DNA from: Shewanella hanedai
Lineage (GTDB): Bacteria; Pseudomonadota; Gammaproteobacteria; Enterobacterales; Shewanellaceae
NCBI RefSeq assembly: GCF_007197645.1
Contig: NZ_VKGK01000006.1
Span: 1-64,000, forward strand
Direction: 5' to 3'
DNA: 64,000 bases
Both the position numbers and the translations under genes were made by a program. Every line of letters begins with the position of its first letter. The first letter of the stretch is position 1. The notes below the pieces were generated by a model. That model had not been told where the DNA came from and did no database searches. It saw only the letters and a program-made list of their open reading frames with translations. Positions 21,618 to 30,037 of this stretch are shown in pieces.

Positions 21618-21989
21618 ACACACTTCCTCTTGTAGGATCTAGGATTTTTATCGTTATCTAAGTTATTTACATGTCTTAGTTTTATTTGGCGAAAGGGTTG
21701 CCTTTTAGCTATGTTAAATGATCTAGGTTAATGTTACTTATCCATTATGTAAATATGTATGTCACATGTTGATATATAAATGTTTTTCATTTAACAGAGG
21801 TTGAGTGTTTGTCTATTGGAGTTCGATAAGTTTTCAGACGGATTGATGAATATCTCGTGTTGTTGATCTGTATCAAGATGGAGCTAACTTTGTGTTTTTT
21901 ATGTGACCAATGACTGGCATTATCAACATAGAAGTTGGATATTTTGTGGAAGCTAACCATTGTCATACCCATCAACTAAGGACTTTAAA
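21618..21989. other. Divergent intergenic region, 370 bp
   Basis: It separates the RND operon from the small protein at 21990 and must hold both promoters. Apart from the FNR-type box at 21863 I see no gene or RNA in it. Confidence 0.5.
21863..21876. promoter_or_regulatory. Perfect FNR/EtrA box
   Basis: TTGATCTGTATCAA matches the TTGAT-N4-ATCAA consensus at all ten positions. It lies 114 nt before the start of the 114-126 aa metal-site protein and about 240 nt from the RND adaptor start. An FNR protein with an identical recognition helix to E. coli is encoded at 61.3 kb. Confidence 0.65.
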
Positions 21990-22364
21990 ATGAGTAATGT
22001 AGATCATAGGCCTGGTGTGAAAGAGATTAACCTTGTCAATCGGCGGTTAAGACTGGAGGGTATTACTGAAAAGAACAAAGCGGTTATTGTTTCTGAGATT
22101 GACGCTTTACTTGGTATTGAACATGTCTCTTTTGATGAATCAACAGAAACACTGAGTGTGGCTTATGACGCTACTCATTGTGATCTAACTGGTATAGAAG
22201 CTCTATTGCAAGCCCATGGTGCTGATACGTCTAATGGCATATGGACGAAAATAAAAGAGGGTTACTACAAGTTCGTCGACCAGAATATTAAAGACAATGA
22301 TGAGCATGATCCTCACTGCTGTAATGCGATGCCAAAAACATTACCTGGCAGCCGAAAAAAGTAA
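21990..22364 (+). CDS. Small HMA-like protein with C-terminal His/Cys motif, function unknown
   Basis: The 124 aa begin at ATG 21990 (TAAGGA 7 nt before); a TTG 30 nt upstream is less likely. Residues about 9-75 look like a ferredoxin-fold heavy-metal-associated domain ('INLVNRRLRLEGITEKNKAVIVSEIDALLGIEHVSFDESTETLSVAYD' pattern), but the metal CxxC of that domain is missing. The C-terminus 'DEHDPHCCNAMP' offers His and paired Cys ligands. A metal-handling role is possible but inferred. A perfect FNR box upstream suggests oxygen-responsive expression. Monocistronic. Confidence 0.7.
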   Translation: MSNVDHRPGVKEINLVNRRLRLEGITEKNKAVIVSEIDALLGIEHVSFDESTETLSVAYDATHCDLTGIEALLQAHGADTSNGIWTKIKEGYYKFVDQNIKDNDEHDPHCCNAMPKTLPGSRKK

Positions 22365-22398
22365 TCTTATTTTGCTTTCGTCTATTAAGGCTTCGTTT

Positions 22399-23652
22399 CT
22401 AACAGCTAATTTTCGGTAGATCGTACCAACACGTGGTGTATTGAGGCGTGAGGAATTGTCGCTTCATGCTCCACTTTTGGGCGCTTCCTTGCGCGGCCAT
22501 AAACAGAGAGTCATTACCATACTTAAGGTTTAGTGCATCGTAGACTTTCATTAAGGCTGGGTCTCTGGCTGGTTCAAACAGATCTTGCTGTCGATGTGTC
22601 TCATTAACTAAGTCGACCAATCCAATGCCTATCTTGTAATAATGTACACCGCTGCGAAACTTCTCTTTAGCAATCTGATTAACGATGTGAGTTATCTCTC
22701 CAGTGCTATTAGTGGGGTAAGCCAAACGCTGGGTGTGTTTAAATCCGCTTGGATGGGAATCATAAGGAGAATTCGAGGCGAAAAGAATGATCACAGAACA
22801 TAAAGACCCTTGTGCTCTTGCTTTGCTGGTGGCAATTCCCACATGTTTGCTTAAGGCTTGTTGTAGCGAATACAGATCCGTTATCCGATTACCCACACTG
22901 CGAGTTGAGAAGATCTGTTGTTTATCCGCCCTGACTTGATCCCAACCTTTGCAGATCTCGCCATTGAGCTCTCGAACTGTACGCTCCACTTCAATACTAA
23001 ACTGTTTTTTGGCAATAGCGGGTGCCATTTTTGACAAGGCATAAGCCGTTTTAACTCCCATTATATCGAGCCTTTTTGCGAGGCGACGTCCTATTCCCCA
23101 TACTTCTGCTGGCACCATTTTAAGCAATATCTCTTTTCTTTGCTGATGATTATCTATCAGACACACGCCGTGATATTGCTGATGTTTTTTAGCGGCATGA
23201 TTGGCAACCTTAGCTAACGTGAGTGTTGTTCCTATGCCGACACAGACAGGTAAACGCGTCTCTTTCCACACAGTGCGTCTCAGTGCATGGCCATGTTTGA
23301 TTAAGCAGGGGATAGCAGGGTAACAGTGCTGAAATGAAAGAAAGGACTCATCGATACTGTAAATATGCTGTTCGGGAGCAAATCTGCCGATGACCTCCAT
23401 CATTGAGGCTGAAAGAGAGGCATAAAGCTCATAATTGGAACTCAACGCGATAATCCCTAAGCGTTCACATTCAGCTTTTATCTTAAAATAAGGTTCAAAT
23501 TTAGGAATGCCGGACGCGAGTGCCAACCGGTTAGCCGACACAATACAGCCATCATTATTGGAAAGCACAATAATGGGACGTCCTCTCCATTCAGGGCGAA
23601 AGACCTGCTCTGCGCTGCAGTAAAAAGAGTTAGCATCGACGAGTGCAAACAT
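22399..23652 (-). CDS. umuC: DNA polymerase V catalytic subunit UmuC
   Basis: Y-family translesion polymerase. 'MFALVDANSFYCSAEQVF' holds the first catalytic Asp (residue 6), and 'IYSIDESF' (about 97-104) holds the second Asp-Glu pair. Helix-hairpin-helix 'EVWGIGRRLAKRL' lies near 184. 'QQDLFEP' near 355 is a beta-clamp binding motif. The 417 aa are full length. It follows umuD by about 100 nt on the same strand, so both are expected under the LexA box upstream of umuD. Confidence 0.94.
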   Translation of the reverse strand: MFALVDANSFYCSAEQVFRPEWRGRPIIVLSNNDGCIVSANRLALASGIPKFEPYFKIKAECERLGIIALSSNYELYASLSASMMEVIGRFAPEQHIYSIDESFLSFQHCYPAIPCLIKHGHALRRTVWKETRLPVCVGIGTTLTLAKVANHAAKKHQQYHGVCLIDNHQQRKEILLKMVPAEVWGIGRRLAKRLDIMGVKTAYALSKMAPAIAKKQFSIEVERTVRELNGEICKGWDQVRADKQQIFSTRSVGNRITDLYSLQQALSKHVGIATSKARAQGSLCSVIILFASNSPYDSHPSGFKHTQRLAYPTNSTGEITHIVNQIAKEKFRSGVHYYKIGIGLVDLVNETHRQQDLFEPARDPALMKVYDALNLKYGNDSLFMAAQGSAQKWSMKRQFLTPQYTTCWYDLPKISC

Positions 23653-23753
23653 AGTGAATGATCCGCTTAACTGAGCAATAAATAGGAAAAAACGGTAAAC
23701 ATGAGTAAATGAGGTTATTTATTATCAATAATTTTAATGGGAGTTTGCATTGT

Positions 23754-24167
23754 TTATCTCCTACATTTTGTCAGTAAATGGGGTGGGCGATGACAGCGTA
23801 TCGAGCTAACAACAACACCTTCGATGGTAAATTGATCATATTCATGAATGATGACCGCTTGATTATCTTCATTGGCAGAAAGTAATAACCTTCTTTTGGT
23901 ATCAATAATTTTGCAAACAAAGCCCCCGTTATAATTCGCGACAATCACATCTTGATCCACCACGGTGACATGCCTATCCACAATCAGAATATCACCATCG
24001 AAGATCCCAATATTCTGCATGGAGCTGCCGCTGGCTTGAGCAATAAAAGTGGCACTTGGATGCGCTATTAGTAATTCATCTAAGCTTAAACCGAGTTGCT
24101 TATACTCTGCAGCAGGGCTTTCGAAGCCTGTGATCCCAGCGCTGGCTAAGGTAGATATTAATTTCAT
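23754..24167 (-). CDS. umuD: DNA polymerase V accessory protein UmuD
   Basis: LexA/UmuD S24-family self-cleaving protein; the processed form binds UmuC. The 137 aa include 'FESPAAEY' just after the expected cleavage point, which here would be Thr13-Gly14 rather than Cys-Gly or Ala-Gly. Catalytic Ser49 is in 'ASGSSM' and Lys86 in 'GGFVCKI'. 'GIFDGDILIVDR' is typical. The LexA box 22 nt upstream indicates SOS control. Confidence 0.93.
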   Translation of the reverse strand: MKLISTLASAGITGFESPAAEYKQLGLSLDELLIAHPSATFIAQASGSSMQNIGIFDGDILIVDRHVTVVDQDVIVANYNGGFVCKIIDTKRRLLLSANEDNQAVIIHEYDQFTIEGVVVSSIRCHRPPHLLTKCRR

Positions 24168-24188
24168 AAGTCGTGTTTTTATTGATTG

Positions 24189-24204
24189 CTGTATAAGTAT
24201 ACAG
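24189..24204. promoter_or_regulatory. LexA (SOS) box upstream of umuD
   Basis: CTGTATAAGTATACAG: CTGT-N8-ACAG with a near-palindromic core, the canonical gammaproteobacterial LexA operator. It lies 22 nt before the umuD start codon. Confidence 0.88.
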
Positions 24205-24339
24205 TGTTAGTTTAGCAGTAATCTTTATACTGGCAATCTTTTTTGATTATCTCGGCTAAATCGAGAGGCAAGTTCCAGTTAATCGTTTTTCAAATCAAAT
24301 GAATTTGGTAGAATGAGGGGAATAATAGGAGAGTTATCA

Positions 24340-25260
24340 ATGTCAGTTTATGTTGTGGGCCATAAGATCCCAGATTCAGATTCAATTTGTGGTGCAATTG
24401 CACTTGCTTACCTGAAAAATCAGATCGGTGAGCCTTCGATTGCTGCTCGTTTAGGTGATTTATCACCTGAAACAGCGTTTATTTTAGAAAAGTTTGGCTT
24501 CGAAGCACCAGAGTTTAAAACAAGCTATGCCGGTGAAGAGGTGTTTATTGTCGATCACTCTGAGCTAACTCAAGCCCCTGATGATATTGCTGAAGCAACG
24601 ATTGTCGGTATTGTCGATCACCATAAATTGGGTGACTTAACGACATCGACACCGCTTGAGTGTTGGATACGTCCGGTTGGCTGTAGTAATACCATTATCA
24701 AAATGATGTATGACTTCCACGGTGTCGCGATTCCTAAAGACATCGCCGGCATCATGATGTGTGCGATCTTAAGTGATACCGTGATCTTCAAGTCACCGAC
24801 TTGTACGACTGCCGATATCAAGTGTGTTGAAGCCTTGGCTGAAATCGCTGGCATTGAAGACTTCAAAGAGCTTGGCATGGACATGTTCAAGGTCAAGTCT
24901 GCGGTTGAAGGCACACCAGCTCGTGATCTTGTGATGCGTGACTTTAAAGACTTCAACATGAACGGCAATAAAATTGGTATTGGTCAACTTGAAGTGATCG
25001 ATTTATCTGTATTTGATGACATTAAAGCTGAGCTTGAAGCCGATATCTCGGCATTGAAAGCTGAAGGCGAGCGTCACAGTGTCATTTTACTGCTGACTGA
25101 TATCATGAAAGAGGGTTCAGAGCTATTGGTCATCACTGACGATGCGGGCCTCATTGAACGTGCTTATGGTATCGCGTGTGAGAATGACAGAGTGTGGCTT
25201 GACGGTGTATTGAGCCGTAAGAAGCAGATAGTGCCTCAGTTACAGGATGCGCTAGCGTAA
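24340..25260 (+). CDS. ppaC: Manganese-dependent inorganic pyrophosphatase (family II)
   Basis: Hydrolyses pyrophosphate with Mn/Co. DHH-superfamily enzyme of 306 aa. The N-terminus 'VVGHKIPDSDSICGAIA' supplies the His-x3-5-Asp-x-Asp metal ligands, and 'IVDHHKLGDL' near 95 is the DHH motif. C-terminal DHHA2 domain has 'DGVLSRKKQIVPQL' with the SRKKQ substrate-binding signature. The start at 24340 is chosen from AGGAG 8 nt upstream and family alignment. Monocistronic with its own terminator. Confidence 0.95.
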   Translation: MSVYVVGHKIPDSDSICGAIALAYLKNQIGEPSIAARLGDLSPETAFILEKFGFEAPEFKTSYAGEEVFIVDHSELTQAPDDIAEATIVGIVDHHKLGDLTTSTPLECWIRPVGCSNTIIKMMYDFHGVAIPKDIAGIMMCAILSDTVIFKSPTCTTADIKCVEALAEIAGIEDFKELGMDMFKVKSAVEGTPARDLVMRDFKDFNMNGNKIGIGQLEVIDLSVFDDIKAELEADISALKAEGERHSVILLLTDIMKEGSELLVITDDAGLIERAYGIACENDRVWLDGVLSRKKQIVPQLQDALA

Positions 25261-25275
25261 GAGTAAACGCAAACG

Positions 25276-25308
25276 AAAGGCCGAAACAGTGATGTTTCGG
25301 CCTTTTTT
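25276..25308 (+). terminator. Rho-independent terminator of ppaC
   Basis: Perfect stem AAGGCCGAAACA-GTGA-TGTTTCGGCCTT followed by TTTT, 16 nt after the ppaC stop; also usable by the convergent protease gene. Confidence 0.9.
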
Positions 25309-25328
25309 ATGCCAGCAACAGAATTTTG

Positions 25329-27782
25329 TTAATGCTGGCATTCATCCATTTGTGATGGTCTATCTAACCGCAGCAGGTTTAAACGGGATTGTGCTATGCC
25401 AAAGATAGAGTCACTTGGGTGTTCTACTTGGGCGATGTTCATCCCACCATTGATATTCGGATTCATATTCGGGCAAAGCCCAGCACTGAACCCAGTTAAT
25501 ATTTCAATGGCTTGAGTGACATGTTCGATAGCCCAGATATTGAACTGGCCTTTCTTTACAGCTTCGACAATGTCACTGCGCAACATGAGGTTTTGTACAT
25601 TTGACTTAGGAATGATGACGCCTTGAGTTGAGGTACGTCCCTTAATCTTACATACATCAAAGAAGCCTTCGATCTTCTCGTTGACGCCACCAATAGGCTG
25701 AGCTTCACCGAATTGGTTCATGGAGCCAGTGATAGCGACATCTTGCCTGATAGGCAACTCTGAGAATGCTGACATTATCGCGCACAGTTCTGCCATCGTG
25801 GCACTGTCACCATCAACACCGCCATAGGACTGTTCAAATGTAATATGAGTCGTGAGTGGGATCTTAGCCGTTTTACCCAATATTGATGCTAGGTAAGCGG
25901 AGAGAATCATCACGCCTTTAGAGTGCAAACTGCCACCTAAATCGACTTTACGTTCGATATCAAACACTTTACCTTCACCAAACGCAGTGGTTGCCGTAAT
26001 ACGATTCGGCGCGCCAAATTGATGATTGGAAGTGCTAATCACCGAAAGAGCATTGACTTGGCCTACGACATTATCTTGAGTGCTGATCAAGGTGGTGCCA
26101 TTCACAAAGCTTTGCATCACATTGTCTTTTAGACGACATACGCGCAACTCATGATTATGCAGTGCTTGTTCTACATGACTGACGCGGATCATATTGGCAT
26201 TCGCTGAACGTGCACAATAGTTAGACTCTCGCAGCAGATTAGCGATATCGGCAGAGTGCAGGGACAGCTTGTTCTTGTCGTCTGCTTGACGAGAACTGAA
26301 CTCAATTATCCGCTTTATGGCATTTCTATCGCAATGCAGCATCTTGTTGTCATGCACGATACTCGAAATAAATTGTGCATATTGTGCCTCAGACTTATCT
26401 GTTCTTGGCATCTCATCTTCAAAGTCAGCAGTGACTCGAAACAGTTCACCGAACTCAGGATCGTAATGCTGCAATAGCTGATAGGTCTGATAATCACCAA
26501 ACAGAATAATCTTCACATCCAGAGGGACAGCTTCAGGATCTAAAGAGATAGTTCCAGAGAGTGTGACCTCTCTTTCAAGAGAACTTAAACTGAGTTTGCG
26601 TGAACGCAGCGCGCGTTTGAGTCCGTCCCATACATAGGGCTGCTCAAGTACTTTAGCGGCATCTATCATTAACACGCCACCATTAGCTTTATGTAGACTG
26701 CCTGGACGGATCAATGAGAAATCAGAGAAGATAGTACCCTTGAAGGTCGCATTTTCAATGTAGCCAAAGATGCTGTGATAATTGGGTGTCTCTTCAACCA
26801 CAATCGGCATTTTGCCAGTTTCTTGATGAATGATCACATTCACTTGGTAACGGCGAGGCATCTTTTTATCTAATGAAGCATAAGAGAGCGCCAGTTGTTC
26901 CTCGTTACTCTCAAGAAAGAGATCCAAGTTATCTAAAATATCCTTATGCATATCGCAAAGATAGTTCTTCATCACGGCAAAGTTGCTGTATTTTTCTTTT
27001 AGCTTATTGGTTAGGTGTGACAATACATCTTGGGCCACCACTTCATCTTGTTTCTGTTGCTTGTCAGTATATTCCTCTTCCCAAACGGTGAATTTTCTGA
27101 CAATGACACGAAGCTTAGATTCAAGATCTGTGATGCTGCTTTCGAGCTTATTTTGTTCTTTGCGGGAGAGCTGTTCAAAACTCTCTTCGGTATGAGGCTC
27201 CTCTCCATTCATGGCGATGAGCTCATAACTGCCTTGAGGCGTGATGGTCAAACTGATGCTCGACTCTTTAGCTTCATCGGTCAGACCAATAAGGGCAGAT
27301 TCTTGTTTATCGGCTAATAAGCCCTTTAGTTTTTCGGCGCGTGAGTAGTAGATCTCGTTGTCAAAGGCCAGTGGCAGCGCTTTAACCAAACGAACAATGA
27401 GTTTCTCAACGTCTTTTTTAAATTCACTCCCCATTCCGGCAGGCACTTTCAGCACCTTAGGTGTACGAGCTTCGTCAAAATCATTGACGTAACACCAGTC
27501 ATAAAGCATATGTCCGTTGCCATTTGCTTCGTGACGATTGAGGTAGCGCATTACCATCGTGCGCTTACCGAGGCCATTTCGGCCAATCGCATAGATGTTG
27601 TAGCCTTTGTCTTTCATTGACATCGCAAACTCAACAGCTTGTTGGGCTCGCTCTTGTCCAACGATTTCATCGAGAGGTGTTAAGTGCTTCGTTGATTTAC
27701 ACTCTTGCGCAAGGTTAGTGAGCGTAGATTCACGGTAAAGCTGGTCACTGCTTAGAGGGGTTATCATCGGAGTTTTTAGCAT
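25329..27782 (-). CDS. Lon-related ATP-dependent protease (YcbZ/LonB-like)
   Basis: AAA+ serine peptidase of the Lon family lacking the Lon N-domain (family S16), 817 aa. Walker A 'GRNGLGKRT' lies near residue 68. A long coiled insertion (about 150-300) is typical of this YcbZ-type group. 'GGVLMIDAAKVL' is the Walker B region. The protease domain has catalytic Ser in 'GVDGDSATMAELCA' and Lys in 'IGGVNEKIEGF'. The start at 27782 has GAGG 8 nt upstream; an ATG 45 nt earlier lacks a ribosome site. Substrates are unknown. Confidence 0.9.
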   Translation of the reverse strand: MLKTPMITPLSSDQLYRESTLTNLAQECKSTKHLTPLDEIVGQERAQQAVEFAMSMKDKGYNIYAIGRNGLGKRTMVMRYLNRHEANGNGHMLYDWCYVNDFDEARTPKVLKVPAGMGSEFKKDVEKLIVRLVKALPLAFDNEIYYSRAEKLKGLLADKQESALIGLTDEAKESSISLTITPQGSYELIAMNGEEPHTEESFEQLSRKEQNKLESSITDLESKLRVIVRKFTVWEEEYTDKQQKQDEVVAQDVLSHLTNKLKEKYSNFAVMKNYLCDMHKDILDNLDLFLESNEEQLALSYASLDKKMPRRYQVNVIIHQETGKMPIVVEETPNYHSIFGYIENATFKGTIFSDFSLIRPGSLHKANGGVLMIDAAKVLEQPYVWDGLKRALRSRKLSLSSLEREVTLSGTISLDPEAVPLDVKIILFGDYQTYQLLQHYDPEFGELFRVTADFEDEMPRTDKSEAQYAQFISSIVHDNKMLHCDRNAIKRIIEFSSRQADDKNKLSLHSADIANLLRESNYCARSANANMIRVSHVEQALHNHELRVCRLKDNVMQSFVNGTTLISTQDNVVGQVNALSVISTSNHQFGAPNRITATTAFGEGKVFDIERKVDLGGSLHSKGVMILSAYLASILGKTAKIPLTTHITFEQSYGGVDGDSATMAELCAIMSAFSELPIRQDVAITGSMNQFGEAQPIGGVNEKIEGFFDVCKIKGRTSTQGVIIPKSNVQNLMLRSDIVEAVKKGQFNIWAIEHVTQAIEILTGFSAGLCPNMNPNINGGMNIAQVEHPSDSIFGIAQSRLNLLRLDRPSQMDECQH

Positions 27783-28108
27783 AGGAAGAACCTCATATAT
27801 GACTCTTGGTATATTCAGTGTAGGCATGAAGATTTTAAATTTCAGTAGTTTATTTCAATTGTTAACAACTTTATGACGATTTAGGTGTTAAGTGCTTACT
27901 TTATAAACACTGATGACTATTACATGGCTAGATTCGTCATTACAGGTTAGTCGACAGAGGAAAACAAGATATATTATTAACAGTTGGAGCAAGAATGACA
28001 CCCAATTTTCTGAATTCAGGTGACGAGTGGCATCGTATTTAAAACATTAATTACATTTACTCTCCTTGATGATTACTCATTAAGGCCTGTGAACATTTAG
28101 AGGTCAAC
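27783..28108. other. Intergenic, 326 bp, no gene seen
   Basis: Divergent spacer between the Lon-like protease and the SDR gene. It is AT-rich with promoter-like stretches. One 15-codon frame with a GGAG site begins near 27995 but has no recognisable content. Confidence 0.4.
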
Positions 28109-28795
28109 ATGATTGTTATTACCGGAGCGAGTAGTGGCTTAGGCGCTGCGCTTGCTAATTTATATCACCAAGAAGGCGAGTCTTTATTGATCACGGGTCG
28201 CGATAAAATCAGGTTATTTGATGTGGCCAATAGTTTGGACACGACTCCTGAAAAATCCAAGGTATTGGCTAAAACGGCTAATTTAACCGATTCTGTGGAA
28301 GTTGAAGCCCTGTTTGATATGTGTGAGCTGCAGCCGAGCACTATCATACACTGCGCCGGAAGTGGTTATTTTGGATCCATTGAAGAGCAAGATCCGGAAA
28401 TGATAAAGAGGTTGATGGATAATAATGTGACTTCGTCCATCATGTTGCTTCGTGAAGCGGTAAAACGTTATCGCGAGCATCCTGTTACTGTCGTGGTGGT
28501 AATGTCGACGGCAGCCTTAATGGCCAAAGGAGGGGAATCCACTTATTGTGCGGCTAAGTGGGCGGTTCGAGGCTTAGTTGAATCGGTAAGATTGGAGTTG
28601 AAATCCATTAACAGTCCGATGAAAATTATCAGTGTCTACCCAGGTGGAATGGCAACGGCATTTTGGACTACGAGTGGTAAAGCACTTGATACATCCAGTT
28701 TTATGACCGCTAAAGAGGCTGCGTTGATGTTAAAGCAAGCCCTTGTGACCACTGAACATGGCTACGTGTCAGACCTCACGATAAACAGAGGCTAA
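28109..28795 (+). CDS. Short-chain dehydrogenase/reductase
   Basis: NAD(P)-dependent oxidoreductase with a classical SDR fold, 228 aa. Cofactor motif 'TGASSGLGAA' (about 5-14), 'CAGSGYFG' corresponding to NNAG (about 87), catalytic Ser in 'VVMSTAALMAKGG' and 'YCAAK' (about 149-153) as Tyr-x3-Lys. AGAGG precedes the ATG. Substrate cannot be assigned; no operon partner. Confidence 0.88.
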   Translation: MIVITGASSGLGAALANLYHQEGESLLITGRDKIRLFDVANSLDTTPEKSKVLAKTANLTDSVEVEALFDMCELQPSTIIHCAGSGYFGSIEEQDPEMIKRLMDNNVTSSIMLLREAVKRYREHPVTVVVVMSTAALMAKGGESTYCAAKWAVRGLVESVRLELKSINSPMKIISVYPGGMATAFWTTSGKALDTSSFMTAKEAALMLKQALVTTEHGYVSDLTINRG

Positions 28796-28849
28796 GATGA
28801 GAAGGATAGGCCTATTCTTTGTGGTGAAAAATATTGATGCTAATTTGGA

Positions 28850-29312
28850 TTAAGTTAACAAACGACTGTCCATGGTGAATTCGAGTTCGACCATGCTTTC
28901 TAACAGTGCAGAGAAGTTAGGGTGCTTGATATTGAGCAGATAATTGCTCTCTCTGGTGACAATGCTCGAAGGTACACACAGGGCTAGACTACTTTGACTT
29001 GTGAGCCATTCATCACCCAGATCGGCTGTTTCCGATGGGGCAGGATCTTCTTGCCAGTTTTTAGGTAGGTTCTGCGCTTCTAGCAACATCATGTCTTTTT
29101 CATTGATGTCGACAGAGAATAGGGAGTAATGATTGATCTGGTGAGCGCTTTCTAAATGGACTAACACTTCTAAGATAGCCAAAGATTCAGAACCCGCTAG
29201 ATAGATACACGATTGACCTCGGCTGTTCCAACGACCGCCGTAAAGCCGTGCACCTTCACCATCAAAGGCATTCGTTGCCCATTTTTTCTTGACGATACGA
29301 TAGCCTGTGATC
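28850..29312 (-). CDS. RES-domain toxin
   Basis: Toxin of the Xre/RES type II system; studied members degrade or ADP-ribosylate using NAD. About 154 aa. The RES motifs are visible: 'RLYGGRWNSRG' with the catalytic Arg near residue 23, 'LAILEVLVHLE' with the Glu near 49, and Ser in 'VPSSIV'. The start GTG (29314-29312 on the minus strand) overlaps the antitoxin stop, giving tight coupling. Some stops of this family vary; nothing is broken here. Confidence 0.88.
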
Positions 29313-29763
29313 ACGCAAATACACCGTGCTCTAAGCGGCCAATAAGATTCAATACCGCTTCGGTTTCTGCCGAAGTTGATAGCATCTCAATAGGGCGTTT
29401 GTCACCGAGTCCACGTACCGGATTTTTTAACCATTTGGAGGCATCACTGTTGTTTCCCTCAAACAGATCGAGTGCAGACTTGTAGACTTCAGCGAATCGA
29501 TAGAGACGGTCGCTCTCGTCTTTGTTGAACCTTCCGGCTTTAGCCCTGCGCTGCAACGTTGCGCTGGCAATGACAGTAGCATTAGCAAGTTCTGACTTTT
29601 CAAGTCCGGAGATCTTGGCTAACTTGGCGTAAACCTCGAAAGGTAAACCATTGTGTAAGGCTGCATATAAGCTTGCCCCACGTGCGGGAACACCAACCAA
29701 CTGCCAGAAACTCATGACCTTTTTTGCCGAACTTGTCGGGGTAAAGACATTCATTGTTGTCAT
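29311..29763 (-). CDS. Xre-family antitoxin of RES system (MbcA/ParS/Xre, DUF2384)
   Basis: Cognate antitoxin of the RES toxin, 150 aa from the start at 29763, which has GAGGG 9 nt upstream; earlier in-frame starts would give an atypically long N-terminus. An Xre-like helix region 'YAKLAKISGLEKSELANATVI' (about 63-83) is followed by the toxin-binding C-terminal DUF2384 segment, 'YRFAEVYKSALDLFEGNNSDASKWLKNP' pattern and 'LNLIGRLEHGVFA' end, the part that inserts into the RES active site in known complexes. The overlapping order antitoxin-toxin is typical. Confidence 0.87.
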   Translation of the reverse strand: MTTMNVFTPTSSAKKVMSFWQLVGVPARGASLYAALHNGLPFEVYAKLAKISGLEKSELANATVIASATLQRRAKAGRFNKDESDRLYRFAEVYKSALDLFEGNNSDASKWLKNPVRGLGDKRPIEMLSTSAETEAVLNLIGRLEHGVFA

Positions 29764-29988
29764 CGTTACAGCCCTCATCAATAGTGCGCTTACCACAAAT
29801 AATAAGCGATATTCATCTCGATCACTGAGGATATTGAAAAACAACTTCAATATCATTTGATAGAGTAAGTATATATCATTTGATAGCTAAGTAAAATTTA
29901 ATCGCTAGCCGAGGATAAGCAAGGATTGTAACGGAGTAGGTGGTTAATGGTTTGGCTGGTCACTGTAATGTGGTGGATTAACGATCAA

Positions 29989-30015
29989 AAGGCTCGTCTT
30001 GATGAAACGAGCCTT
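29989..30015 (-). terminator. Terminator of the DUF3103-like gene
   Basis: Arms AAGGCTCGT and ACGAGCCTT with a 9-nt loop; on the minus strand the stem runs into TTTT. It sits 23 nt past the stop at 30038. Confidence 0.7.
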
Positions 30016-30037
30016 AATCTGTATTTGGTGTCTAGGC

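Noticed and set aside
27995-28042. 15-codon frame with a GGAG site upstream of the SDR gene, considered as a leader peptide
   Set aside because: No run of regulatory codons and no attenuator hairpin follows.
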